From JAKFWF01 sp963741505 (GTDB lineage: Bacteria; Pseudomonadota; Alphaproteobacteria; Rhizobiales; Hyphomicrobiaceae), in NCBI GenBank assembly GCA_963741505.1, contig CAVUIJ010000029.1, forward strand, positions 1 to 64,000: a stretch of DNA of 64,000 nucleotides. The letters are read 5' to 3'. Positions 56,628 through 64,000 of this stretch are shown piece after piece. The position numbers and the translations under genes are program-made. The notes beneath the pieces were generated by a model, which had not been told where the DNA came from, ran no database searches, and worked only from the letters and a program-made list of their open reading frames with translations. Position 1 is the first letter of the stretch. Each line of letters begins with the position of its first letter.

Positions 56628-57325
56628 TCGATCTCGATCCTGCGACCGGCCCGCCGCGCCAGCATTTCAGACGCGATCAGCGCGACGAATGAGAGAGCGA
56701 CCGAGACCGCGATCAGCCGCAGCGCGCCGGCGTCGCCGCCCGGCACCTGCGTCAGGGTGTAGATCGCCGACGGCAGCGTCTGGGTTTCGCCCGGGATGTT
56801 CGAGACGAAGGTGATGGTGGCGCCGAACTCGCCCATCGCCTTGGCGAAGGCGAGCACGATGCCGGCGAGCACGCCCGGCAGCATCAACGGCAGCGTCACG
56901 GTGGCGAACACCCAGGCCGGGCTGGCGCCGAGCGTGCTCGCAGCTGCTTCGAGGCCGCGGTCGACGTTCTCGAGCGACAGGCGGATCGCGCGCACCATCA
57001 GCGGAAAGCCCATCACTGCCGCCGCCAGCGCCGCGCCGGTCCAGCGGAACGACAGCACGATACCGAACAGATCGGCAAGCATTCGACCCAGCGGACCCTG
57101 GCGGCCGAACAGCAACAGCAGGACGTAGCCGGTGACCACCGGCGGCAGGATCAGCGGCAGGTGCACCAGGCCGTTGACGATCGTCTTGCCCCAGAACTGG
57201 CGGCGGGCGAGCAGCCAGGCGACGGCGATGCCGAACGGCAGGCTCGCGACGCTGGCGACGCCGGCGACCCACAGACTGAGCCGCACCGCCGTCCATTCCT
57301 CCGGGCTCAAGCCCCATCCCGACAT
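56624..57325 (-). CDS. modB: Molybdate ABC transporter permease
   Basis: 233 residues, five membrane helices. Begins EWTAVRLSLWVAGVASVASL; has the conserved LPLILPPVVTGYVLLLLFGRQGPLG and the EAA-loop EAAASTLGASPAWVFATVTLPLMLPG, then AFAKAMGEFGATITFVSNIPGETQTLP, which is typical of ModB. Starts 12 bases after modA's stop and overlaps modC. Confidence 0.95.
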   Translation of the reverse strand: MSGWGLSPEEWTAVRLSLWVAGVASVASLPFGIAVAWLLARRQFWGKTIVNGLVHLPLILPPVVTGYVLLLLFGRQGPLGRMLADLFGIVLSFRWTGAALAAAVMGFPLMVRAIRLSLENVDRGLEAAASTLGASPAWVFATVTLPLMLPGVLAGIVLAFAKAMGEFGATITFVSNIPGETQTLPSAIYTLTQVPGGDAGALRLIAVSVALSFVALIASEMLARRAGRRIEIE

Positions 57326-57337
57326 CGCTCCGTACTC

Positions 57338-58141
57338 CTACGTCAGGACGTCGAAGCCGTGCGCGCGGAAGATCGCGGCGGCGGCGGGCGATTTCAGGTA
57401 GCTAAGGCAGGCGCCGGCATGCGGGTGCGGCGTGCGGGTGAATGCCGCCGGGAAGATGATCGGCGGATGACTGTCGGACGGAAATGTCGCGACCACCTCG
57501 ACGCGCGGTTCGCTCATGGCGTCGCTGCGATAGACGATGCCGAGCGGCGCCTCGCCGCGGGCGACGAGGATCAGCGCCGCGCGCACGTTTTCGGCCGGGG
57601 CCAAGCGGTCCTTCACTGTGTCCCAAATGCCCAGCCGTTCGAGCGCCGCCTTGCCGTACTTGCCGGCCGGGACCGATGCGACATCGGCGATGGCGAGGCG
57701 GCCGCCGCCGAGTTCGGCCGCCAGCGTCGAGCCTGGCGCCAGCGCGATCGGCCTCGCCCTGCCTTTCGGCGCGACCACGACCAGGGCGTTGCCGAGCAGG
57801 TTCACCCGGCTCGCGGCATCGATGGCGCCGTTGGCGGCGGCGTAGTCCATCCATTCGAGGTCGGCTGATATGAAGAGGTGTGCCGGCGCCTGATGCGTCA
57901 GCTGCCGCGCCAGCGCCGAGCTCGCGGCATACGACGCGATTGCGGTATGGCCGGTCTGCCGTTGCCAGTCGGCCATCGCAGAATCGAGCGCGGTCTTGAG
58001 GCTGGCGGCGGCGAAGATGACGACGGGCGGGTTCGCGGCCGCAGCCTGAGTGACACTCGCCAGCCACACCGCACCCAGGCCGCCGATCAGATGCCGGCGG
58101 CCGAGGGCCAAGTCATGTCGGTACGCACGCGCTGCCGTCAT
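57338..58141 (-). CDS. modA: Molybdate ABC transporter substrate-binding protein
   Basis: About 267 residues from ATG 58141. Twin-arginine-containing start with a hydrophobic stretch (GRRHLIGGLGAVWLASVTQAAAA). Oxyanion-site motifs VIFAAASLKTALD and IASYAASSALARQL, FISADLEWMDY, then NALVVVAPKG and ALILVARGEAPLGIVYRSDA. First gene of modABC. A Mo-box-like palindrome overlaps this start codon; a TTG at 58177 is the only in-frame alternative upstream. Confidence 0.92.
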   Translation of the reverse strand: MTAARAYRHDLALGRRHLIGGLGAVWLASVTQAAAANPPVVIFAAASLKTALDSAMADWQRQTGHTAIASYAASSALARQLTHQAPAHLFISADLEWMDYAAANGAIDAASRVNLLGNALVVVAPKGRARPIALAPGSTLAAELGGGRLAIADVASVPAGKYGKAALERLGIWDTVKDRLAPAENVRAALILVARGEAPLGIVYRSDAMSEPRVEVVATFPSDSHPPIIFPAAFTRTPHPHAGACLSYLKSPAAAAIFRAHGFDVLT

Positions 58142-58159
58142 ATCTCGTCGTATATAGCG
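58136..58159 (-). promoter_or_regulatory. Mo-box (ModE operator)-like palindrome at modA start
   Basis: On the minus strand: CGCTATAT, 8 bases, ATATGACG. This fits the ModE consensus of CGnTATAT and its inverted half, with the usual 8-base spacer. It covers the modA start codon (58139-58141), so a bound regulator would block both transcription and initiation. A ModE-like gene lies in the same cluster. Confidence 0.7.
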
Positions 58160-58220
58160 ATATCGGCAGCTCGCCAACGGCGGATGCGATCAGCGCCGTC
58201 CTTCACGGCAGCGCGCTTGT

Positions 58221-58800
58221 CCCCTCTCCCCGTCCCCTTACGGGGAGAGGGTTAGGGTGAGGGGCGGCACCGCGAAGACTTGCTCAACAGCGGGCCGGGC
58301 AAGATGCCTGTGGAGCGAAGAAAAAAGGGCGTCCGAACAAGCAGCCGCCCCTCACCCTCGGCCGGCGAAACCGCCGGCCTCTGCCCTCTCCCCCGAAGGG
58401 GCGGGGGAGAGGGGAAGGCCCGCTTGTCCCCTCTCCCTGCGCGCTGCACTTGCGCGGGGAGAGGGTTAGGGTGAGGGGCGGCACCGCGAAGACTTGATCG
58501 ACAGCAGGCCGGGCAAGATGCCTGTGGAGCGAAGAAAAAGGGCGTCTGAACAAGCAGCCGCCCCTCACCCTCGGCCGGCGAAACCGCCGGCCTCTGCCCT
58601 CTCCCCCGAAGGGGCGGGGAGAGGGGAAGGCCCGCTTGTCCCCTCTCCCTGCGCGCTGCACTTGCGCGGGGAGAGGGAAGAGGACCGCCCGCCAGGGTGG
58701 TCCGAGGGTGAGGGGCGGCTGCGGGTTCGGCGCCTGTTGCCGCCCCTCACCCTAACCCTCTCCCCGTACGCGCCGAGAGGCGCTACGGGGCGAGGGGACA
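58221..58800. repeat. Intergenic repeat block with a 214-bp tandem duplication
   Basis: Repeated modules of CCCCTCTCCC / GGGGAGAGGG with GGGTTAGGGTGAGGGGCGGC and its inverse. The segment 58257-58470 is repeated almost exactly at 58471-58678 (period 214), including the spacer GCAAGATGCCTGTGGAGCGA. A further palindromic module fills 58680-58800. Related blocks occur at 60793-61234 and 62500-62637. Open frames across it are low complexity and repeat-derived; I count none as genes. Confidence 0.85.
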
Positions 58801-58801
58801 C

Positions 58802-58831
58802 AAAAAAAGAGCCGCCCGAAGGCGGCTCTTT
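58802..58831 (-). terminator. Rho-independent terminator of the porin gene
   Basis: 11-bp perfect stem (AAAGAGCCGCC / GGCGGCTCTTT) with TTCG loop on the minus strand, followed by a run of T. It lies 26 bases after the porin stop codon. Confidence 0.92.
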
Positions 58832-58857
58832 CCTTTAATCCTGATCAGGTCAGATCA

Positions 58858-60302
58858 TCAGAACCGGATGATCGCACCCATCATGACAGCGTCGAAGTCC
58901 TTGATGTTGGCCGAGGTCGCACCTACAGAAGTGCCATCGCCGCTGGTCTTCACGTCCGGGCTGAAGTGGCGGTAGGCGAGGTACAGATCCATGGCAGCAG
59001 CCGAGATCTCTTGGTTGATGCCAATACCCCAGAGGTCGACGTTCGCCGAAGACAGGCAACCTTGACCACCGTTGATGCCGGTGCTCAAGCCGGTCGTGGC
59101 GCTAACCGCACCGCTCGGGCCCCATGCGCCGCAGCTGCTGCCGCCGCTACCACCGGTCAGCGACACTAGCACCAAGGCCGGCGCCGACTTCATGACGGGC
59201 ATACTCACCGTACAGCGTGGTCTTGCCGATCCCGAACCAGTTCTGCTCGATACCGCCGTAGACGGTCCAGTAGGTGTCCTCGTCCTTCACGTTCGCGCCG
59301 CCGTACAATGCCTTGCGGTTGTTGTCGGTAGTAACGCGCATAGGCGCCGCTCAGGAACAGGCCGGTCGGCACGTGCATGATGCTGGCCGAGCCGCTGATC
59401 ACGTGGCAATCGACAGCGCTCTTGCTCGTATCAAGTGAAGCAAGATCGGCGCACTGGCTGCCGTCAGAACCGGACTTGCCAACGCTGTCGTTCTGCTGCT
59501 TGTAGCCGATGCCGGCGGCAAGGCGGAAGCCGGAGAACTCGCCAGCGTAGCGCAGGCCGGCATCCCACATGTCGTCTTCACCCCAGGCGGCCGAAACCGT
59601 GAACCCAGCAAACGTCGGCGACACGTACTTGACGGAGGCATTGCGATCGCCGTCGATGTTCCACGCGCCGGCGAAGCTCGGCGTGATGTTGTTCCACGTC
59701 CGATCACTGCGGCGACCATCGGCATTGCGCAGGTTAAACGCGCCCATCCAGGCGTCACCCGACCCAGCCGTGTTCAAGTTGGCAAGGTTGATCTCGGTGA
59801 TGCCGTCGGTGGCAGTACCGGTCTTGCCGACCCAGACGCGACCGAGCTGCTTGTTGTCGAGCCACCAGGCGCTGTGGCGGATGTCGAGCGGACGCGTGGC
59901 ATCGTTGCCGGCGCCAGTCCAAGATTGGTTACGGCTGCCCGAACCGGCATAACGAACGCCGATCTCAAGCAGGTAGCCAGCCGACCAGTCGTGGTTGATC
60001 TTGGCGTCGCCGACGAAGCGGAAGCGCGACCGGCTGTTGTTGTTCGACACGACGTAGGCGTTCGACTCGGAGCCGTCATCCCAGAAGATGAGAGCTTCGT
60101 TGATCTGACCCGAAACCGTGAGCTTGACCTTGCGGTTGCCCTTGCGAGCCGTCGTCGCCTCGAGTTCCGCAACGCGCTCCTCGAGATCGGCGCAGCAGTT
60201 GCCGCCGAGATCGGCAGCTTGGGCGGCCATGCCACCCGCCAAAACACCGGCCGCAGCGACAAGCGCGAAGCGGCTAGCTGACTTGAACAGTCCCCCGTTC
60301 AT
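58858..60302 (-). CDS. Alphaproteobacterial porin (Porin_2 type, frameshifted)
   Basis: About 480 residues after two +1 corrections near 59160 and 59334. Signal peptide (FALVAAAGVLAGGMAAQAADL) followed by a short coiled coil (CCADLEERVAELEATTAR), then VKLTVSGQINEALIFWDDG, WWLDNKQLGRVWVGKTGTATDGITEI, and alternating beta-strands. The last residues are AIIRF with terminal Phe, needed for BAM insertion. A strong terminator follows. Likely an abundant general porin, as in Bradyrhizobium and relatives. Confidence 0.9.
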
Positions 60303-60792
60303 ACGAACATCTCCGTTGGACTAACACTACTGGGTACGCAACCACCATAGTTGGTACGCCGCTATAGTACGTTGTCGCCTGACCGTCTTGCTCGTGGACT
60401 TATTACGTCCCATCGCCCCTAACGACCTTGGCTGCCCCAGACCTAACCCAACCTTTAACGAGAGGTAAACAGGCAATAGGCCATGTGTGGGCTTTTGGTG
60501 GTTCACTCGTGGCAGATCTGCAACGATTTCGATTCGAGGCAAAAACGACCAAATGAGCACCTCTGAGCGATTTCAACGCGTTATGAGCATAATCGATTCG
60601 ACTTCCGCCAGCCTGCAAAGCCCAAAGAATTCGCTTGCGAATCAAACTACTGCGCCACACCTGCCGGTGCCGATCGACAGATTTCCGGCAGCCAGCCGGG
60701 TGGGCCAGCGCTCACAACCAGCGCGCAGAACGACAAATCATGACATATTTCGAAATGTTAGTTGTAGAGGGTGGATGTTGGAGTGACATCCA
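60303..60792. other. Upstream region of the porin gene
   Basis: 490 bases, clearly more AT-rich than the window average, between the porin start and a repeat block. An open frame at 60487-60786 has no family resemblance. The AT-rich part next to the porin start (60303-60600) probably holds a strong promoter and regulatory sites; I cannot name specific operators. Confidence 0.45.
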
Positions 60793-61234
60793 TCCCCTCT
60801 CCCCGTAGCGCCTTTTGCGCGTACGGGGAGAGGGTTAGGGTGAGGGGCGGCTGCGCGGAGACTCGTTCAAGAGCGGGCTGGGCAAGATGCATGTGGGACG
60901 ACGAAAAGAACGCCGCGGCAAGTGGCCGCCCCTCACCCTCGGCCGCCGAAAACGCCGGCCTCTGCCCTCTCCCCCGAAGCGGCGGGGGAGAGGGGAACTT
61001 TCCCCCTCTCCCCGTAGCGCCGTTGGCGCGTACGGGGAGAGGGCCCGGCGCGTAGGCGCCAAAACAACAATGCGTGAGGGGCGGCAACGCGAAGACTTGA
61101 TCGAGAGCGGGCTGGGCTAGATGCATGTGGGACGACGAAAAATAGCGCCGGCGCAAGCGGCCGCCCCTCACCCTCGGCCGCCGAAAACGCCGGCCTCTGC
61201 CCTCTCCCCCGAAGCGGCGGGGGAGAGGGGAAAA
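60793..61234. repeat. Second copy of the intergenic repeat block
   Basis: Two units with starts (GTGAGGGGCGGC) 234 bases apart, at 60840 and 61074. Each has the spacer GGCAAGATGCATGTGGGACG or GGCTAGATGCATGTGGGACG, then the CCCTCACCCTCGGCCGCCGA / GGCGGGGGAGAGGGG module. Same family as 58221-58800 with about 80-90% identity by eye. Ends 32 bases before the monooxygenase start. Confidence 0.85.
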
Positions 61235-61266
61235 ACCGCCGAACCTTCTCAACCGAGCACCACGCC

Positions 61267-62467
61267 ATGACAGCATTCGATATCATCGTTGCCGGCACCG
61301 GCCCGGCCGGACGCGCGGCGGCAGCCGCACTCGCCCGCGGCGGCGCCCGCATCGCCCTCGTCGGCCCGGCGCCGTCGCCGGCTGCGCCGCCCGACACCCG
61401 CACCGCCGCCCTGTTCACGGGGTCGATGGCGCTGCTGCGCAACCTCGGCGCCATGCCGATGCTCGCCGGTGCGATCACCCCGCTCGAAGGCATCCGCATC
61501 GTCGACGACGGCGACGGCCTGTTGCGCGCGCCCGAGGTCACGTTCACCGCGGCCGAGATCGGACTTGCCGACTTCGGCGCCAACGTGCCGCAGATGCCGC
61601 TGGCCGATGCCCTGGCTGCGGTCGTTCGCGATTTGCCGAACATAACAGGCATTTGCGCGCAGATTACCGGCATCGATAGGGCGCCGGCGACAGCCATCGT
61701 GACGCTCGACGACGGCCGTCGTCTCGAGGCGCCGCTGGTGGTGGCGGCGGATGGCCGCAACTCGATCTGCCGGCAGGCGGCCGGCATCGCCGTCGACACC
61801 TGGGACTACCCGCAGATCGCCATTGCCGCCCAGTTCAGCCACTCCCGCGGTCATCGCGGCATTTCGACCGAATTCCACCGCCCGGCCGGCCCCTGCACGG
61901 TGGTGCCGATGCCGGGGTTGCGCTCGAGCCTGGTCTGGGTCGAGCGGCCGGCCATCGCCCAGCGCCTGGCCAAGCTCGATGATACGGCATTTGCGCAGGG
62001 CGCTCGAGCAGCGGTTGCACGGCGTGCTCGGGTCGATCAGCGAAATCGGCCCGCGCCGCCTGTTCCCGCTGTCCTGCCTGCAGTCGCATGTGCTCGGCGC
62101 CAATCGTGTCGCCCTCGTCGGCGATGCCGGCCACGTCATGCCGCCGATCGGCGCGCAAGGCCTCAATCTCGGCTTGCGCGACGCAGCAGCGCTGGCCGAT
62201 CTCGTGGCGCAGGCGCGGCAAGACGGCGACGATATCGGCAGCGACGACCTGTTGTCGCGGTATTCCGCCGCACGTCACTTCGACATCAAGCTGCGCTCGA
62301 CCGCCGTCGACCTGCTCAATCGCTCGCTGCTCGTCGAACTGCTGCCGGCCGACCTCGTCCGCGGCCTCGGCCTGCATGCGATTGCCGCGATCGGCGCCCT
62401 CAAGCGCCAGGTCATGCGGGCCGGCTTCGAGCCGGTCGGCGAGCTGCCGAGCCTGATGCGCGCTTGA
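61267..62467 (+). CDS. UbiH/UbiF-family FAD-dependent monooxygenase (frameshifted)
   Basis: About 399 residues after one +1 correction near 61999. FAD-binding start DIIVAGTGPAGRAAAAALARGG, DG motif LVVAADGRNSICRQAAGI, and in the second frame the GD motif RVALVGDAGHVMPPIGAQGLNLGLRDAAAL. This subgroup hydroxylates the ubiquinone ring. Substrate position cannot be told from sequence alone; the plain motif set fits UbiH/UbiF/VisC. Repeat blocks lie on both sides. Confidence 0.85.
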
Positions 62468-62499
62468 CGGGCCGCAGCGACTGTTGTCTTGAGGGTCAT

Positions 62500-62637
62500 C
62501 CCCTCTCCCCGTCCACTTACGGGGAGAGGGTTAGGGTGAGGGGCGGCAACAGGCTCGGTGCCAGCGGCCGCCCCTCACCCTCGGCCAACCCAAGCGGGCC
62601 GGCCTCTGCCCTCTCCCCGTCAAGACGGGGAGAGGGA
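62500..62637. repeat. Third, short copy of the intergenic repeat
   Basis: Contains CCCCTCTCCCCG, ACGGGGAGAGGGTTAGGGTG, GGGCGGC and the inverse modules in about 138 bases; the internal spacer is different (ACAGGCTCGGTGCCAGC) and the GATGCATG element is missing. Sits between the monooxygenase and the acyltransferase. Confidence 0.85.
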
Positions 62638-62677
62638 AGAAGCACGTCGTTCCCTTGCCGATCGAAACACAGCTGCA

Positions 62678-63598
62678 ATGGCCGCCCCTACCAGTTTCCT
62701 TCGGGACCTGCAGTTCCGCCTCGAATATGCGCTGCTGCGGGCGGTGGTCGCGGTGGTGCGGGTGGTGCCGCTCGATGCGGCGAGCGCGATTTCCGGCCGC
62801 GTCTGGCGGTTCCTGGCGCCCAAGCTGTCGCCCAAACGGCACGCCCGCGCGCTCGACAACCTCGCCATCGCCTTCCCGCAGATGCCGCTCGCCGAGCGCA
62901 AGCGAATTGCCCGCGCCCATTGGTACAACCTCGGCCGGGTGATGGCCGAGACCATGCAGCTCGACCGCATCCTGCGCGATCGCGCCCGCATCGAGATCGC
63001 CAATCTGCCGGTGTTCGCGCGCTATCGCGACAAGCTCGGGCCGATCGTCGGCGTCTCGCTGCACATGGGCAATTGGGAGCTGGCGATCTGGCCGCTGACG
63101 GTTGCCGGCGCCGCCCCGGCCGCCGTCTACCGCTCGGTCAACAACCCCTATGTCGACCAGTACCTGCGCGACCAGCGCCGCGACCTCTATCCCGGCGGCC
63201 TGCTCGGCCGCGGCAAGGTCGAGGGCGATCACGGCGAGGGCCAGAAGACGGCGCGCTTCATCATGGACTACGTCCGCCGTGGCGGCCGGCTCGGCCTCGT
63301 CTCCGATCTCTACGATCGGACCGGCATCCCGGTGCCGTTTTTCGGCAAGGAGGCGCGCACCGTGGCGATGCCGGCGATGATCGCCCGCCGGGTCGGCGCC
63401 CGGGTCTGGATGGCGCGTTGCGTGCGCGTCGGTGACGCGGTGCGGTTCCGCATCGAGCTCATCGAACTCAGGGTGCCGAGGACCGCCAACCAGGGCGAGG
63501 ACATCAAGTGGGCGACGGCCGCCATGCAGCGCCAGTTCGAGGCGTGGGTGCGGCAGCACCCGGAGCAGTGGATGTGGAGCAACCGGCGCTGGAGCTGA
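62678..63598 (+). CDS. Lipid A biosynthesis lauroyl (LpxL/HtrB-like) acyltransferase
   Basis: About 306 residues from ATG 62678; upstream in-frame codons are repeat-derived. Adds a secondary acyl chain to lipid A at the inner membrane. Family motifs: RHARALDNLAIAFPQMPLAERKRIARAHWYNLGR, the catalytic block GVSLHMGNWELA (histidine and acidic residue), VYRSVNNPYVDQYLRDQR, GRLGLVSDLYDRTGIPVPFFGKEARTV and the end HPEQWMWSNRRW. One N-terminal hydrophobic segment (YALLRAVVAVVRVVPL). Confidence 0.9.
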   Translation: MAAPTSFLRDLQFRLEYALLRAVVAVVRVVPLDAASAISGRVWRFLAPKLSPKRHARALDNLAIAFPQMPLAERKRIARAHWYNLGRVMAETMQLDRILRDRARIEIANLPVFARYRDKLGPIVGVSLHMGNWELAIWPLTVAGAAPAAVYRSVNNPYVDQYLRDQRRDLYPGGLLGRGKVEGDHGEGQKTARFIMDYVRRGGRLGLVSDLYDRTGIPVPFFGKEARTVAMPAMIARRVGARVWMARCVRVGDAVRFRIELIELRVPRTANQGEDIKWATAAMQRQFEAWVRQHPEQWMWSNRRWS

Positions 63599-63602
63599 GT
63601 TC

Positions 63603-63726
63603 GTGAGTGGCGAGTGGTGAGTGGTGAGTGGTCAGTCGCGCCTACAATTGCCATCACCGCGCCATCAGCTATGAAACCACACTCCCCCACCACTCACCAC
63701 TCACCACTCACCACTCACCACTCACG
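63603..63726. repeat. Imperfect inverted repeat of GTGAGTG units
   Basis: 63603-63633 is built of GTGAGTG/GTGAGTGGCGAGTGG units; 63690-63726 is its near-exact inverse (CCACTCACCACTCACC), pairing about 30 bases with one mismatch around a loop of roughly 60. It starts 5 bases after the acyltransferase stop and could terminate it or form a cruciform. Confidence 0.75.
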
Positions 63727-63740
63727 ACCGGAACCAACCA

Positions 63741-64000
63741 ATGCCAGCCACCCGCACGCCAGCCAAGTTCTTCCAGCCTCTCGCCATCGGCGCGCCGGAA
63801 CCCTATCGCACGAACCCGGTCAGGCTCGAGCGGATGATCCATTTCATCCCCCCGCACAACGCCAAGATTACTTCCAAGATCAACGAGTTGAAGGCACAGG
63901 TCGATGTTGTCCTCGGAAACCTCGAGGATGCCATCCCGGCCGACCAGAAGGCGGCCGCCCGCGCCGGATTCGTCGCCATGGCCAAGGCCACCGACTTCGG
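63741..64000 (+). CDS. HpcH/HpaI aldolase/citrate lyase family (CoA-ester lyase), 5' part
   Basis: First 86 codons, cut by the window end. ATG 63741 reads PATRTPAKFFQPLAIGAP, then RMIHFIPPHNAKITSK and VDVVLGNLEDAIPADQKAAA; the acidic residues in NLEDAIP correspond to the metal-binding site of malyl-CoA lyase-type enzymes. These cleave malyl- or methylmalyl-CoA to glyoxylate and an acyl-CoA. Substrate cannot be settled from this fragment. Confidence 0.75.
   Translation, partial: MPATRTPAKFFQPLAIGAPEPYRTNPVRLERMIHFIPPHNAKITSKINELKAQVDVVLGNLEDAIPADQKAAARAGFVAMAKATDF

Noticed and set aside
58252..58661. Several repeat-region open frames (LTLTLSP-type peptides)
   Set aside because: They are translations of the intergenic repeat and recur with it; such peptides are a known annotation artefact.
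58221..58800. TTAGGG motifs resembling telomeric repeats
   Set aside because: They occur once per module within a larger bacterial repeat, not as tandem hexamers at an end.
60487..60786. 99-codon frame upstream of the porin
   Set aside because: AT-rich promoter-like region, no start context and no recognisable motif.
63603..63726. CRISPR array
   Set aside because: Units are 7 bases with no spacers, and the two arrays are inverted; no cas genes nearby.

Overview
The window is GC-rich DNA from an alphaproteobacterium, most likely of the order Hyphomicrobiales (Rhizobiales). The indicators are the gene order ccmI-ccmE-ccmF-ccmH, degP, response regulator, histidine kinase, glnE; a Porin_2-type porin; a BcsS-like protein; a DUF6481 protein; a small membrane protein and secreted protein upstream of xerD; and blocks of the CCCTCACCC/GGGGAGAGGG intergenic repeat. 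The assignment rests on gene content alone. No rRNA or CRISPR array is present, and one tRNA (Ser-GGA) was found.

Layout. 1-2.4 kb holds a broken serine-recombinase cassette (DUF3489, DUF2924, recombinase) abutting the 3' end of tRNA-Ser. 2.8-8.2 kb has murI, a small metal-binding protein, a DUF350 / ATP-grasp / small secreted protein operon resembling yjfL-yjfC-yjfM, and aroB-aroK. 8.4-14.3 kb has a 47-residue membrane protein, a secreted repeat-like protein, xerD, and two secreted proteins of unknown role. 14.3-18.8 kb holds a 1133-residue hydrolase/deacetylase/glycosyltransferase and bcsS. 19-26 kb has small secreted or membrane genes, trpG-trpD, a CoA-transferase and pepN. 26.3-29.1 kb has a degenerate histidine kinase facing an ECF sigma / anti-sigma / periplasmic sensor operon. 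29.2-43.9 kb carries glnE, two two-component systems, degP, a secreted protease, ccmHFEI and a glycine-zipper lipoprotein. 44-46.6 kb has a DUF6481 gene and an isolated nuoF / 61-codon ORF / nuoE set. 46.9-53.8 kb has yajC-secD-secF, a Mth938-like gene, a membrane protein, a squalene/phytoene-synthase-like gene and an SGNH hydrolase. 55-58.2 kb has modE-like and modCBA genes with a Mo-box. 58.2-64 kb has repeat blocks, a porin, a UbiH-like monooxygenase, a lipid A acyltransferase and the start of a CoA-ester lyase.

Functional themes are envelope biogenesis and stress (Sec translocon accessories, DegP, porin, lipid A acylation, murI, polysaccharide synthesis and modification), cytochrome c maturation, shikimate/tryptophan biosynthesis, nitrogen control (GlnE) and molybdate uptake.

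A caution for any reader: many conserved genes are broken by single-base frameshifts. Nearly all are +1 insertions, and most can be explained as one extra base in a short run of identical bases. They cluster at 0.8-20.7 kb and 48.9-62 kb, with none seen in between. Sequencing error is the simplest explanation, so I describe these genes as the intact proteins they would encode after correction.
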